Assembly (NCBI GenBank): GCA_902560185.1
Contig: CACEKW010000001.1
Coordinates: 48,001-112,000, forward strand
Direction of reading: 5' to 3'
Source of the DNA: an uncultured Pelagibacteraceae bacterium
Lineage (GTDB): Bacteria > Pseudomonadota > Alphaproteobacteria > Pelagibacterales > Pelagibacteraceae
DNA length: 64,000 bases
The notes beneath the pieces are model-generated. The model made no database searches, was not told where the DNA came from, and was given only the letters and a program-made list of their open reading frames with translations. Made by a program: the position numbers and the translations under genes. This document shows, in pieces, positions 19,441-29,141 of this stretch (the stretch's first letter is position 1; each line of letters starts with the position of its first letter).

Positions 19441-20044
19441 TAAAAAAAGATTTATTTACCTAATATCCCCACCCAAAATTGAAAGTAATTTTTTTAAAGA
19501 TTTAAATGAAGTACTAAAACAAAAAAAAACAAGTTTTTTTCAACTACGACTTAAAAAAAATAGTTTCAAAACAAAATTAATAATTGGACGTAAAATTCAA
19601 AAGATATGTAAAAAATTTAAGGTGAAATTTATAATTAATGATGACATTTACCTCGCAAAAAAATTAAACGCCGATGGATGTCATCTTGGTCAAAGTGATA
19701 TGAAAATTAGAGAGGCAAGAAAATTAATTGGGAAAAAAATAATTGGAATTACATGTCATAACTCAATTAAACTTGCAAAAAATGCGATAAAAAATAAAGC
19801 TGACTATTTAGCTTTTGGAGCTTTTAATCCATCTAAAACAAAAAAAGTAAAATATAAAGCATCCATAAGTTTACTTAAAAAAGCTCGAAAAATCACAAAC
19901 ACCCCAATTGTTGTAATCGGTGGTATTAACTTTGATAATTATAAAAATCTTTTGTTGAATAAGGCAAACTTTTTAGCTATTTCAGGCTACATTTGGAAAA
20001 ATAAAAAACTTAAACCAAAGAACGCAATAAAAAAATTAATATGA
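19430..20044 (+). CDS. thiE: Thiamine-phosphate synthase ThiE
   Basis: Joins HMP-diphosphate and thiazole phosphate to form thiamine phosphate. The TIM-barrel motifs are present: FFQLRLKK, INDDIYLAKKLNADGCHLGQSD, GITCHN, YLAFGAFNPSKTKK and VVIGGINFDN. The start is a TTG at 19430 inside the fba 3' end (11-bp overlap). The stop overlaps the efp ATG. Length is 204. Its host operon is otherwise glycolytic, so the placement reflects genome compaction. Confidence 0.9.
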   Translation: MRYNKKRFIYLISPPKIESNFFKDLNEVLKQKKTSFFQLRLKKNSFKTKLIIGRKIQKICKKFKVKFIINDDIYLAKKLNADGCHLGQSDMKIREARKLIGKKIIGITCHNSIKLAKNAIKNKADYLAFGAFNPSKTKKVKYKASISLLKKARKITNTPIVVIGGINFDNYKNLLLNKANFLAISGYIWKNKKLKPKNAIKKLI

Positions 20045-20601
20045 AAATTAATGCAGGTGAAATTAGAGTGGGCATGTTGCTAGAATATAAAAATGATTTG
20101 TGGCAGGTGCTAAAAACACAGCATGTTAAACCTGGAAAAGGTGGAGCATTTGCACAAGTGGAGATGAAGAGTGTAAACAAAAATACCAAACTTAATGAAA
20201 GATTTAGATCCAGTGAAACAATTGAAAAGGCCTCATTAGAGGAAACTAATTTTACATTTTCTTATGAGGACCAAGAAAAGTACTTTTTTATGAATCCAAA
20301 AACTTTTGAACAAACAGAAATTCAAAAAAGTCTAATAGGTGAAAAAGGAAAGTTATTGACTGAAAATCTTGAAGTATCAATAAGTTTTTATAACGATAAC
20401 CCAATTTCTGTAAATTTGCCAAACCAAGTAACTTGTAAAATTGAAAATACAGACGCTGCATTAAAAGGCCAAACTGTTTCATCATCTTATAAACCTGCAG
20501 TTTTAGATAATGGATTAAGTATTCAGGTACCACCATTTATTGAAGCAGGAGATAATGTTGTCATAGATACCAGAAATTTAGAATACATCAAAAAAATTTA
20601 A
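20041..20601 (+). CDS. efp: Translation elongation factor P
   Basis: tRNA-shaped factor that relieves ribosome stalling at proline runs. The N-terminal KOW-like domain carries HVKPGKGGAFAQVEMKSV with the lysine in PGKG at the position modified in many bacteria. The OB domains follow, with NGLSIQVPPFIEAGDNVVIDT near the end. The length is 186, standard. ATGA overlap with thiE. No EpmA-like modification gene is seen in the window. Confidence 0.96.
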   Translation: MKINAGEIRVGMLLEYKNDLWQVLKTQHVKPGKGGAFAQVEMKSVNKNTKLNERFRSSETIEKASLEETNFTFSYEDQEKYFFMNPKTFEQTEIQKSLIGEKGKLLTENLEVSISFYNDNPISVNLPNQVTCKIENTDAALKGQTVSSSYKPAVLDNGLSIQVPPFIEAGDNVVIDTRNLEYIKKI

Positions 20602-20604
20602 TTT

Positions 20605-21342
20605 ATGAATTCAATATCTGCAAATCTCAATGTGATGGTAAAGGCATGTGAAAAAGCATCTAAAATTTTAATAAGAGATTTTGGCGAATTAGAGAAGTTG
20701 CAAGTATCCAAAAAAGGACCAAGGGATTTTGTAACTAATTCTGATATTAAAGCAGAAAAAATAATTATAGAGGAGCTTAAAAAAGCAAGGCCAAACTATT
20801 CTATCATTAGTGAGGAGAATGGTGTTGAAAAGAATAAAGATACTTCTAATTCATGGATAATTGATCCTATTGATGGGACAGTTAATTTTTTACATGGAAT
20901 ACCACATTTTGCAATATCCATTGCTTTAAAATCAGACGATGAGATTATGTGTGGGTTGATTTTTGATCCTATTAAAGATGAAATGTTTTATGCTGAAAAG
21001 AATAATGGAGCTTTTTTTAATAATCAGCGAATAAGAGTTTCAAAAAAAAATAATTTGGATGAATGTCTATTTGCTGTTGGAAAATTAAAGAATGAACCAA
21101 GTTTTACTTATAGAAGATCTGGATGTGCTGCACTTGATATTGCATACGTAGCATCCGGAAGACTAGATGGATATGCACAAAGTAACTTAAATTTATGGGA
21201 CATAGCAGCAGGCATCGTTTTAATAAAAGAAGCTGGTGGAATGATTAATAATATTGATCTAAACAATATTAGAAATATAAAAGTTTTGGCTACATCAGCA
21301 GAAATAAACACTAAATTTAAAGAAAAACTTGGCAACTTTTAA
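20605..21342 (+). CDS. suhB: Inositol monophosphatase family protein (SuhB-like)
   Basis: Mg-dependent sugar-phosphate phosphatase. Metal-binding motifs are [18 protein letters not shown] and [15 protein letters not shown], all intact. The length of 245 is slightly short of the E. coli SuhB (267). It is 3 bp downstream of efp. The physiological substrate is uncertain, since family members act on inositol, fructose or nucleotide phosphates, and SuhB also has an RNA-polymerase role in E. coli. Confidence 0.88.
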   Translation: MNSISANLNVMVKACEKASKILIRDFGELEKLQVSKKGPRDFVTNSDIKAEKIIIEELKKARPNYSIISEENGVEKNKDTSNSWIIDPIDGTVNFLHGIPHFAISIALKSDDEIMCGLIFDPIKDEMFYAEKNNGAFFNNQRIRVSKKNNLDECLFAVGKLKNEPSFTYRRSGCAALDIAYVASGRLDGYAQSNLNLWDIAAGIVLIKEAGGMINNIDLNNIRNIKVLATSAEINTKFKEKLGNF

Positions 21343-21377
21343 TTGTTTTAAAAATTTCTTTTGTTATAAGTCTCGTG

Positions 21378-21608
21378 ATGAAAAAAAAAATACACCCTAA
21401 TTATCATTCTATAAAAGTTGAAATGACAGATGGTTCGCAGTTTGAGACAAGATCTACTTGGGGAGCAGAGGGAGATGTTCTTAAATTAGAGATTGATCCA
21501 AAATCACATTCTGCGTGGACAGGTGGAAAACAAAAGTTATTAGATAAAGGTCGAATAAGTAAATTCAATAAAAAATTCCAAAATTTTAGGTCAGAAAATA
21601 AAAGCTAA
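21378..21608 (+). CDS. rpmE: 50S ribosomal protein L31
   Basis: Large-subunit protein. [19 protein letters not shown] is the typical L31 N-terminus, so the ATG at 21378 is chosen over the GTG three bases upstream. There are no cysteines, so this is the non-zinc (C-) form. The length is 76. Its stop shares a base with the start of the downstream TrcR-like gene. Confidence 0.95.
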   Translation: MKKKIHPNYHSIKVEMTDGSQFETRSTWGAEGDVLKLEIDPKSHSAWTGGKQKLLDKGRISKFNKKFQNFRSENKS

Positions 21609-22177
21609 TGACAAACGCTCCCTTAATGCCTATGGCAACAGCTGTATGGCTAGTAGAAAATACAACACTCACTTTCAAACAGATAGCTGATTTTTGTAAA
21701 TTACATGAAGTAGAAGTACAAGGGATAGCTGATGGTGAGGTCGCAAAAGGAATTAAAGCATATAATCCAATAATCTCAGGACAACTTTCTAGGGAAGAAA
21801 TTGAATTATCCTCAAAAGATCAATCTAGGCCTTTAGAAATAAAAAATACTGACATTGAGATATCAAATGCAGAAAAAAAAATTAAAAAATACGTTCCCTT
21901 ATCAAAAAGACAAGACAAACCAGACTCAGCATTATGGCTGATTAAAAATCATAACATTTTAAAAGACTCGCAAATTGCAAAGCTTGTGGGTGTTACTAAA
22001 AATTCTGTTACTTCAATAAGAAATAAAAGTTATTGGAATTATAATAATTTGAATCCAAAAGACCCTGTTGCTTTAAATTTATTTTCTCAAAAAGATTTGG
22101 TTCAAGCATTAGAAAAAGCTGAAAGACGAATTAAAAGAGAAAAAAGAGAGAAAGAAAAACAAAAACAGTCGATATAA
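21608..22177 (+). CDS. trcR: DUF1013 protein, TrcR-type cell-cycle transcriptional regulator
   Basis: The N-terminus MPMATAVWLVENTTLTFKQI and the pattern of two helix-turn-helix-like segments (FKQIADFCKLHEVEVQGIADGE and DSQIAKLVGVTKNSVTSIRNKS) are characteristic of DUF1013, conserved in alphaproteobacteria. The Caulobacter member is named TrcR, a transcriptional regulator of cell-cycle genes. The 189-residue protein ends in a very basic tail. It is coupled to rpmE by a TAATG overlap. Confidence 0.88.
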   Translation: MTNAPLMPMATAVWLVENTTLTFKQIADFCKLHEVEVQGIADGEVAKGIKAYNPIISGQLSREEIELSSKDQSRPLEIKNTDIEISNAEKKIKKYVPLSKRQDKPDSALWLIKNHNILKDSQIAKLVGVTKNSVTSIRNKSYWNYNNLNPKDPVALNLFSQKDLVQALEKAERRIKREKREKEKQKQSI

Positions 22178-22250
22178 TCCTTTTTTGTGAATAAATTAGA
22201 TAGACATAAAAATATAAAAATGTTAACTACACGTTTTTTTGGAGGTATTT

Positions 22251-22445
22251 ATTAAAATAGAAGTTAAAGATAATAATGTAGAGCAAGCTCTAAGGGTTTT
22301 GAAAAGAAAACTTCAAAGAGATGGTTTTTTTAAAGTAATAAAATTAAAAAATACTTATGAAAAGCCCTCTGAAAAGAAAAAAAGAATTCTTCAAGAAAAT
22401 ATTAAGAGAGTTAAAAAACTTAATAAATTAAAAAATAGAATTTAA
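22251..22445 (+). CDS. rpsU: 30S ribosomal protein S21, probable ATT start
   Basis: Small basic ribosomal protein with the conserved VKDNNVEQALRVLKRKLQRDG and a lysine-rich tail. The frame opens upstream as far as a TTG at 22239, but that codon overlaps a strong Shine-Dalgarno GGAGG (22241-22245). The codon at proper spacing (5 bases) is an ATT at 22251, giving an N-terminus that aligns with typical MQVLVRDNN. No ATG or GTG is available in this position. The protein would have 64 residues. It is followed after 6 bp by the initiator tRNA. Confidence 0.85.
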   Translation: MKIEVKDNNVEQALRVLKRKLQRDGFFKVIKLKNTYEKPSEKKKRILQENIKRVKKLNKLKNRI

Positions 22446-22451
22446 GTATAT

Positions 22452-22528
<77 letters not shown>

Positions 22529-22534
22529 AATATC

Positions 22535-23233
22535 CTAAAGTTTAAATTTAGACTTTCTACTATCAATCAAAAAATTTTTGACTGTCTCTTGAGTAAGTTG
22601 GTCAAAAGATTTTCCAAATTTTTGTATTTTTTCAATGATTGATGGTGGTATGGTTATTATATGACAACCTAATTGTTTTGCCTGTATATAATTATATGGT
22701 TCTCTTACGCTTGCCCATAGAATTTGAACATTTTTGTAACTTTTTGCAATTTTTATACTTTTGATAAATTCAGGTACTGGATCTTTTCCTGTATCTGCTG
22801 CCCTTCCAGCAAAAATAGAAATAATTACTTTTGTTTTTTTATTGATCGCTTTTAAAATTTTTGCTGTTTGTTGAGCAGTGTAAACAGCCGTAATATTAAG
22901 TTTGATATTCCTACTATTTAAGTTTCTTATAACTTTACCTGTAAACTGTTTTTTAGAGTTGATTACAGGAACTTTTACGTAAACATTTTTGCCCCAACTG
23001 TTGATCTTAACTCCTTGCTCAATCATCAATTTAGGATTGTCAGCAAAAACCTCAAATGAAATCGGTTTTCTATTACAAACTTTAAGTAATTGTTTTGAGT
23101 ATGATTCATAATCTTTTGCTCCTGCTTTTCGCATTAAACTAGGATTTGTAGTAAACCCTTTTACAAAATTAATACGATTAAATTTTTTAATATTGTTTAG
23201 GTCAGCAATATCACAAAAAACTTTAATACTCAT
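22535..23233 (-). CDS. tal: Transaldolase (short fructose-6-phosphate aldolase-like type)
   Basis: Class I aldolase of the pentose phosphate pathway. The N-terminus VFCDIADLN and KGFTTNPSLM, the Schiff-base lysine in NVYVKVPV, and the C-terminal GRAADTGKDP and QILWASVREPYNYIQAKQLGCHIIT fit the short TalC/MipB-like group. The length is 232. It converges on the rpsU-tRNA unit and is the last gene of the pnt operon, 4 bp after pntB. A fructose-6-phosphate aldolase activity cannot be excluded. Confidence 0.85.
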   Translation of the reverse strand: MSIKVFCDIADLNNIKKFNRINFVKGFTTNPSLMRKAGAKDYESYSKQLLKVCNRKPISFEVFADNPKLMIEQGVKINSWGKNVYVKVPVINSKKQFTGKVIRNLNSRNIKLNITAVYTAQQTAKILKAINKKTKVIISIFAGRAADTGKDPVPEFIKSIKIAKSYKNVQILWASVREPYNYIQAKQLGCHIITIPPSIIEKIQKFGKSFDQLTQETVKNFLIDSRKSKFKL

Positions 23234-23237
23234 TTTT

Positions 23238-24635
23238 CTATAAATTTTTTGTAATATCTTCTGTCATTTTCTTTGCATCAGCGAATAGCATAAGTGTATT
23301 TTCTTTATAGAAAAGGTCGTTATCAATACCTGCATATCCAGGTGAAAGACTTCTTTTGACAAAAAGAACAGATTTGCATTTTTCAACATCTAATACTGGC
23401 ATTCCATATATTGGACTCTGCGGATCAGTTTTTGCGACTGGGTTGGTAACATCATTTGCACCAATCACAAAGGCTACATCTGCATTAGCAAAATCATTAT
23501 TAATCTCTTCTAATTCAAAAACTTCATCATAAGGCACATTTGCCTCAGCTAATAATACGTTCATATGACCTGGCATTCTTCCTGCAACTGGATGGATGGC
23601 ATAAGAAACTTTAATGTCATTTTTTTTTAGAGTATCAACCATTTCTCTTAAAGCATGTTGAGCTTGTGCAACAGCCATACCATAACCAGGAACTATTATA
23701 ACGGATGAGGCATTCTTCATCAAAAATGCAGCATCATCTGCATTTCCACTTTTAACAGGCCTCTGTTCTTTTGACGAAGTATTTGACTTTTCGTCAGTTG
23801 CACCAAAGCCGCCCAATATTACATTAAAGAATGAACGATTCATTCCCTTACACATTATGTAGGATAATATAGCACCAGATGATCCTACAAGAGCACCTGT
23901 AATTATTAATGCAGTATTTTCTAAAGTAAAGCCTATACCCGCAGCTGCCCAACCCGAATACGAGTTAAGCATAGAAATCACAACTGGCATATCTGCTCCA
24001 CCAATCGGAATTATCAAAAGAAAACCAATTAAAAATGAGACTGCTAATAATATCCAAAATAAATTTGATGATTGCGTTGAACATAATAAATAGATTAAAA
24101 CAATTATTGAAATCAAGATTATAGCATTTAAAGGGTGCTGACCTTTAAATGTAATTGGTGAGCCTGACATAATTCCTTGTAATTTTAAAAAGGCAATTAT
24201 TGAACCAGAAAATGTGATAGCTCCAACTGCTGCTCCGATTGACATCTCAATTAAACTACCGAGCTTTATGTTTCCTGGATATCCCAGATTAAATGCCTCA
24301 GGATTTAAAAAAGCAGAAATTGCCACAAAAACTGCTGCTAGACCAACTAAACTATGAAATCCTGCAACTAACTCCGGCATCGCAGTCATTGGTATTCTGT
24401 AAGCAATAAAAGCTCCTATTGAACCTCCAACTAAAATGAATATTAAAACATATACAAATCCAGTTGAAAAGTTGCCGGTAGATAAAAAGGTTACAGTTAC
24501 AGCTATTATCATTCCAAGAATACCAAAAAAATTACCTTGTCTTGATGTTTCAGGAGATGACAGGCCCCTTAAAGCCAAAATAAATAGGACACCAGAAACT
24601 AGATAAAATATTGCTGATAAGTTCGCTGATATCAT
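23238..24635 (-). CDS. pntB: NAD(P) transhydrogenase subunit beta
   Basis: Proton-pumping transhydrogenase component with the membrane domain and the NADP-binding domain III. About nine transmembrane helices occupy residues 1-270. The NADP domain has [51 protein letters not shown] and [13 protein letters not shown]. The length of 465 is standard. The start overlaps pntA2 by ATGA. Confidence 0.97.
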   Translation of the reverse strand: MISANLSAIFYLVSGVLFILALRGLSSPETSRQGNFFGILGMIIAVTVTFLSTGNFSTGFVYVLIFILVGGSIGAFIAYRIPMTAMPELVAGFHSLVGLAAVFVAISAFLNPEAFNLGYPGNIKLGSLIEMSIGAAVGAITFSGSIIAFLKLQGIMSGSPITFKGQHPLNAIILISIIVLIYLLCSTQSSNLFWILLAVSFLIGFLLIIPIGGADMPVVISMLNSYSGWAAAGIGFTLENTALIITGALVGSSGAILSYIMCKGMNRSFFNVILGGFGATDEKSNTSSKEQRPVKSGNADDAAFLMKNASSVIIVPGYGMAVAQAQHALREMVDTLKKNDIKVSYAIHPVAGRMPGHMNVLLAEANVPYDEVFELEEINNDFANADVAFVIGANDVTNPVAKTDPQSPIYGMPVLDVEKCKSVLFVKRSLSPGYAGIDNDLFYKENTLMLFADAKKMTEDITKNL

Positions 24636-24943
24636 TTTTTATCCTTTTTCTTTTTTTTGTACATTGCAAGCATTCTTTGAGTTACTAGAAAACCACCAAA
24701 AATATTTATTGCCGCCAAAGCAATAGCCAAAAAACCAAAAATGCTAGAAATATTAAACACACTATCTACTTTACCAGATAATCCTGCGATTATTGCTCCA
24801 ACAATAATTACTGATGAGATTGCGTTAGTAACTGACATCAAGGGAGTATGTAAAGATGGAGTAACACTCCAAACAACATAATAACCTACAAATATTGAGA
24901 GGATAAATATACTTAGTCTAAATATTAAAGGATCAATTTCCAT
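24632..24943 (-). CDS. pntAB: NAD(P) transhydrogenase subunit alpha, membrane part (PntA2)
   Basis: The 103-residue protein has three or four transmembrane helices and the conserved segment [20 protein letters not shown], which marks the membrane portion of the alpha subunit. In alphaproteobacteria the alpha subunit is commonly split into this and a soluble part. It ends in a lysine-rich tail and overlaps pntB. Confidence 0.94.
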   Translation of the reverse strand: MEIDPLIFRLSIFILSIFVGYYVVWSVTPSLHTPLMSVTNAISSVIIVGAIIAGLSGKVDSVFNISSIFGFLAIALAAINIFGGFLVTQRMLAMYKKKKKDKK

Positions 24944-24946
24944 ATT

Positions 24947-26035
24947 TCATTTAATAAGTGTTTTTTCTATTATTTCGTCCTCTAAATTAATATTTAATTT
25001 TTTATTTTCTTTATCAAATAAGTTTTCAACGAAATTAAACATATTTTTTGCATATAAGCTAGAAGCAGACACTGGTAGTTTATTTAAAATATTACTTTCA
25101 CCCATAATTTTTACTCCATTTTTTTCAATAATTTCATCTGCTTTTGTAAATGCAGTGTTGCCACCCTGAATAGCTGCCAAATCATAAATAACAGATCCAG
25201 CTTGCATATTATTAATCATATCCTCCTTGATGATCACAGGTGCTTTTTTTCCAGGTATCAATGCAGTACAAATAACAATATCAATTTTTTTTAAAGTTTC
25301 TGAAAGTAATTCCTCTTGTTTTTTTTTAAAGTCATCAGAGGCCTCTTTTGCATAACCACCTTCGGTTTCTAAATTTTCAGCACCCTCCACTATCAAAAAT
25401 TTTCCACCTAAACTTTCAACTTGTTCTTTTGATGCCATTCTTACATCTGTAGCAAAAACTATTCCTCCCATTCTTTTTGCAGTTGCTATTGCTTGCAATC
25501 CCGCAACACCAGCTCCAACAACTAAAATCTTTGCTGCTGGAATTGTACCAGCGGCTGTCATCATCATAGGTATAGCTTTTTCAAAGTAAGCAAAAGACTC
25601 GATTACTGCTTTATATCCAGCTAAGTTAGCTTGAGAAGATAAGATGTCCATAGATTGAGCTCTAGTTATCCTTGGTAATAATTCTAATGAAAAAAGATTT
25701 GCTTTATTTTTTTTAAGTTTGTCTAATTTCTCCTTATTATTATAAGGATTTAAAACACCTATAAGAGTTTTATTTTCTTTGATTAATGAGCATTTATCCT
25801 CTGACAATAATCCTAATTGAACAATTATATTTGAAAGATTTATTACTTCATTTTCATCATCAGAAAATTTGACACCTATATTTTTAAATTCTTCATCAGA
25901 AATTCCTAAGTGAACACCATAATTTTTTGTTAAATGAACATCAAATCCTAGAGAAATATATTTTTTAGCAATTTCTGGGGTAATTGAAATTCTTTTTTCA
26001 ATTTTTTGATTTTCTAATACTGATCCAATTTTCAT
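24947..26035 (-). CDS. pntAA: NAD(P) transhydrogenase subunit alpha, NAD-binding part (PntA1)
   Basis: Soluble NAD(H)-binding domain I of the transhydrogenase, related to alanine dehydrogenase. Features are EKRISITPEIAKKY near the start, the Rossmann fold KILVVGAGVAGLQAIATAKRMGG, TDVR, and the mobile-loop-like CTALIPGKKAP. The length is 362. It is 3 bp upstream of pntA2. The upstream gap to the small oxidase peptide is 9 bp. Confidence 0.95.
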   Translation of the reverse strand: MKIGSVLENQKIEKRISITPEIAKKYISLGFDVHLTKNYGVHLGISDEEFKNIGVKFSDDENEVINLSNIIVQLGLLSEDKCSLIKENKTLIGVLNPYNNKEKLDKLKKNKANLFSLELLPRITRAQSMDILSSQANLAGYKAVIESFAYFEKAIPMMMTAAGTIPAAKILVVGAGVAGLQAIATAKRMGGIVFATDVRMASKEQVESLGGKFLIVEGAENLETEGGYAKEASDDFKKKQEELLSETLKKIDIVICTALIPGKKAPVIIKEDMINNMQAGSVIYDLAAIQGGNTAFTKADEIIEKNGVKIMGESNILNKLPVSASSLYAKNMFNFVENLFDKENKKLNINLEDEIIEKTLIK

Positions 26036-26044
26036 GAAAAATTT

Positions 26045-26155
26045 CTATAGTAAGAACAATGCCATTAAAACCAAAACTAACACTACTGCGACAGTTCCCC
26101 ATAACACAAATTTAGTAAAATTATTCCAAGTTTTTTTATGGTTTTCGTTGTCCAT
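26045..26155 (-). CDS. aa3-type cytochrome c oxidase subunit IV-like peptide
   Basis: A 36-residue reading frame starts MDNENHKKTWNNFTKF and continues as one hydrophobic helix (about residues 16-36) with VLWGTVAVVLVLVLMALF. This matches the short bacterial subunit IV of aa3 oxidases (COX4_pro_2 type), which is commonly encoded next to pnt genes in alphaproteobacteria. It is the only open frame between rpmJ and pntA1. The function is inferred from size, sequence pattern and position. Confidence 0.75.
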   Translation of the reverse strand: MDNENHKKTWNNFTKFVLWGTVAVVLVLVLMALFLL

Positions 26156-26160
26156 AAAAA

Positions 26161-26286
26161 TTATTTTTGTCTTGCTTTGAATTTAGGATTAGTTTTATTA
26201 ATTATGTAAACTCTTCCTCTGCGTCTTACGAGTTTAGAATTTAAGTCTCTTTTTTTTATTGATTTTAGTGAGCTTTTTATTTTCAT
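26161..26286 (-). CDS. rpmJ: 50S ribosomal protein L36
   Basis: A 41-residue basic protein with [37 protein letters not shown], matching the cysteine-free (C-) form of L36. It begins 15 bp downstream of the 5S rRNA 3' end with no terminator visible between them, so it may be read from the rRNA transcript. Confidence 0.93.
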   Translation of the reverse strand: MKIKSSLKSIKKRDLNSKLVRRRGRVYIINKTNPKFKARQK

Positions 26287-26301
26287 AATTTCAAAGAGTT
26301 T

Positions 26302-26419
26302 AGCCTGGCAAAGTCCTACTCTTCCATGTCTTAAGACAAAGTACCATCGGCGCTGAAAAGCTTGACTTCCGAGTTCGGAATGGGATCGGGTATTACCTCT
26401 TCGCTATAATCACCAGGCA
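26302..26419 (-). rRNA. rrf: 5S ribosomal RNA
   Basis: About 118 nt. The terminal stem GCCTGG pairs with CCAGGC. Internal 5S hallmarks are visible on the minus strand: AGCGAAGAGG, CCCGATCCCATTCCGAACTCGGAAG and GCGCCGATGGTA. No 23S is adjacent. On its upstream side begins the polysaccharide island. In SAR11 genomes a hypervariable region is known to separate 23S from 5S, which matches this arrangement. Confidence 0.97.
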
Positions 26420-26515
26420 GAGGATTTATATAAAGATTTGTTTCAATATCAAGATATTTTTTTTCTATATTTATATTAGATTTAATGAAAAATTACGCTT
26501 AAATTGATTTTTTAA

Positions 26516-28168
26516 ATGATTATTATTGAAGCAGCTTACTTTATCACTTTTTGTTTTTTTACAATTTTTTCTCTATCAGGTTTGGGTCAAATACTAATTT
26601 ATAAAGTAAACAAGAATTTTTTTGAGAGCGTATTTTATGGATTTATTGTAGCTGCTTTTTTTATAACCTTAATACATTTTTTTTTTAAAATTAGTATTTA
26701 TTTATCTCTAATCATTTTATTAGCTGGATTTATATTAGGATTGAAAAGTTATTTTTCAAAGATAAAATTTAAAAAAAAATTATTTATTTATTCATTAATT
26801 TTTTTAGTTTTAATTCCTTTATATATTAGTCAGAAATATCATGAAGACTTTGGATACTATCATCTTCCATACATAATCAATCTTATTAATGAGAAAATAA
26901 TATTTGGTCTTGCAAATGTAAATCGTGCATTTGTACATAATTCAATTTGGATTAATATCCAGTCAATTTTTTATTTCAAAGATAATTTTAATTATTTATC
27001 TGTACCAACTTTCTTAATATATAGTTTATTTGTAATTTATTCTGTTGACCGCATAGTAATCAAAAAAGAAAGTGATATAAGTAGCTATTTTTTAATTGTA
27101 AGTATTTTTTACCTAATATTAAAATTTACAAGGATATCAGAATTTGGAAATGATATACCCTCAATTATATTTTCTATTTTATCTATTTATAATTTCTTCA
27201 AGTTTAATGAGGAAAAAAAAATAGGTATAAAAAAAAATAAATTTTATAATAATTTTGCTTTTGCTCTTTTTGCTATATTAATTAAATTTAGTTCAATACC
27301 AATTATCTTACTAACTTTGTATTTATTCTTTAAAAATTATAAAATTATAATTCAAGATATCTTCAAATTTCATTATATTTTTATTTATTTAATTTGCTTA
27401 TTATTTTTTCTTCAACAATTTATTTATACCGGATGTTTAGTTTTTCCATCAAACTTCAGTTGTTTTGATGTCTCATGGTTTAATGAATATTTTTTAAGTG
27501 CGAAAGATAGATTAGAGTTAGTAAATAAAAGTTATTTTGGCACTGCTAAAGAAATACTTTCTGAAGAAGAATATTTAAAAAATTTTACCTGGATACCTTT
27601 CTGGTTTAAAAGAAGCTATCCTGGAATGTTGGAACATCTCTTAACAATGTCTCTACCTTTAATTTTATTTTTATTATTTTTAAAAAAAAAGGAAGCTCGA
27701 ATTAGTCAAAAATTAAATGATCTAAAATATTTTATTTTTTTCACAATTTTTGGTTTTTTATTTTGGTTAAATTTTTCACCAGTTTATAGATTTGGAATAA
27801 TATATTTTTTAAGTTCAATTTTCTTAATTACCCTTTTTATTTATGAAAAAAAAATTTTTTCAAAAAAAATTTTTGTAATTTTTCTATCTCTATTTTTATT
27901 CTTTAATTTTTCCAAGAATATAAAAAGGATTGATAACGACGATAAAATATTTTTTGGGATCAAAAAAATTGATAATAGTTATATTCCTAATCCAAAAAAT
28001 AATGTCAATGTGATTTCAACTTTTCAACCGGATATCAATGCCAATGCGGCAAAAGGAAATGGCTGGCAGGGTAGATTATGTTGGGACATCAAATTTATTT
28101 GCACAAAAAATAAAATAAATATCCAAAAAAAAAATAATTATTATTTCATTAAAAAATCAGAAGAATAA
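26516..28168 (+). CDS. Polytopic membrane protein, possibly a GT-C-like glycosyltransferase
   Basis: Not firmly recognised. The 550 residues include roughly ten to twelve hydrophobic helices. A loop after the third or fourth helix, near residue 110, reads KYHEDFGYYHLPYIINLINE and carries acidic and histidine residues. A soluble C-terminal tail starts near residue 475. A D/E-containing first large loop and this topology are typical of GT-C glycosyltransferases using lipid-linked donors, and the HEDFGYYHLP segment recalls the LIC_10190 membrane family. It is the first island gene, divergent from 5S. The specific substrate is unknown. Confidence 0.6.
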   Translation: MIIIEAAYFITFCFFTIFSLSGLGQILIYKVNKNFFESVFYGFIVAAFFITLIHFFFKISIYLSLIILLAGFILGLKSYFSKIKFKKKLFIYSLIFLVLIPLYISQKYHEDFGYYHLPYIINLINEKIIFGLANVNRAFVHNSIWINIQSIFYFKDNFNYLSVPTFLIYSLFVIYSVDRIVIKKESDISSYFLIVSIFYLILKFTRISEFGNDIPSIIFSILSIYNFFKFNEEKKIGIKKNKFYNNFAFALFAILIKFSSIPIILLTLYLFFKNYKIIIQDIFKFHYIFIYLICLLFFLQQFIYTGCLVFPSNFSCFDVSWFNEYFLSAKDRLELVNKSYFGTAKEILSEEEYLKNFTWIPFWFKRSYPGMLEHLLTMSLPLILFLLFLKKKEARISQKLNDLKYFIFFTIFGFLFWLNFSPVYRFGIIYFLSSIFLITLFIYEKKIFSKKIFVIFLSLFLFFNFSKNIKRIDNDDKIFFGIKKIDNSYIPNPKNNVNVISTFQPDINANAAKGNGWQGRLCWDIKFICTKNKINIQKKNNYYFIKKSEE

Positions 28169-28200
28169 TTATTTTAAGATTTTAAATCAAATAACTATTT

Positions 28201-29139
28201 TTAGAAATCTTTAAAATTCTCAATAGTTTTTTCTAATGATTTAGAAAAATTCATTTCAGCTTTCCACCCATTACGAGTAGCTAAAGATGTATCCAATTTC
28301 TTTCTTTTAACCCCATCTAATTTAACATCCTGGTTAAATTTAATTTTAACTTTGGGATCAATTATATTTTTAACCTTATTAGCATAATCTTTAATTGACA
28401 TTTCAATTGATGAACCAACATTTATTAAACTAGATTTTGTTTTTTTTTTTAAAAAAAATTCACAGGCCTTGGCTGCCTCATCAACATACAAGATTTCCCT
28501 CAATGGTTTTCCTGTACCCCATAATCTTACAATTTTACCTTTTTTATTTTTATTTTTACTGGCTAAAAATATTTTTTTAATAAGAGCGGGTAAAAAATGA
28601 GAATTTTGTAAATCATAATTATCATTCGGACCAAATAAATTACATGGCATCAAACATATATAATTTGTTTTATACTGTTTGTTAAATGCCTCTATCAATT
28701 TAATTCCAGCAATTTTTGCTACTGCATAACTTTCATTAGTTTCTTCAAGCTTACCACTTAAAATTTGATTCTCATTAATAGGTTTTTTTAAATTTTTTGG
28801 ATAAATACAACTTGACCCAAACAAAATTAATTTTTTAACTTTATTTTCATAGCTGGCTGAGATTAAATTTGTTTGTATTTGTAAATTGTCACTAATAAAA
28901 TTTGCAGGATAGTTGATATTAGCTCTAATTCCACCAACTTTTGCTGCAGCTATTATTACAGCTCTTGGCTTTTTTCTTTTTAAAAATTTTTTAACCGATT
29001 TTTGATCTCTTAAATCTAATTTTTTTTTATCAATCGTTATTAAATTTTTATAACCTTTTTGTTTCAAAATTCTTAAAATAGAAGAGCCAAGCATACCTTT
29101 ATGGCCAGCCACAAATATTTTACTATGAATATTTATCAT
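28201..29139 (-). CDS. fcl: GDP-L-fucose synthase
   Basis: Epimerase-reductase converting GDP-4-keto-6-deoxy-mannose to GDP-L-fucose. It shows VAGHKGMLGSSILR (NADP fold), GSSCIYP, NESYAVAKIAGIKL (catalytic Tyr-Lys), MPCNLFGPNDNYD and WGTGKPLREILYVDE. Length 312. It follows gmd by 2 bp, so together they give GDP-L-fucose from GDP-mannose. No manC or manB is seen in the window, so GDP-mannose must come from elsewhere. Confidence 0.92.
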   Translation of the reverse strand: MINIHSKIFVAGHKGMLGSSILRILKQKGYKNLITIDKKKLDLRDQKSVKKFLKRKKPRAVIIAAAKVGGIRANINYPANFISDNLQIQTNLISASYENKVKKLILFGSSCIYPKNLKKPINENQILSGKLEETNESYAVAKIAGIKLIEAFNKQYKTNYICLMPCNLFGPNDNYDLQNSHFLPALIKKIFLASKNKNKKGKIVRLWGTGKPLREILYVDEAAKACEFFLKKKTKSSLINVGSSIEMSIKDYANKVKNIIDPKVKIKFNQDVKLDGVKRKKLDTSLATRNGWKAEMNFSKSLEKTIENFKDF

Positions 29140-29141
29140 AA

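Noticed and set aside
26445..26464. AATATC-AA-GATATT followed by a T-run as a terminator between 5S and the first island gene
   Set aside because: The loop would be too small, the stem is pure AT apart from one pair, and no plus-strand gene ends upstream of it.
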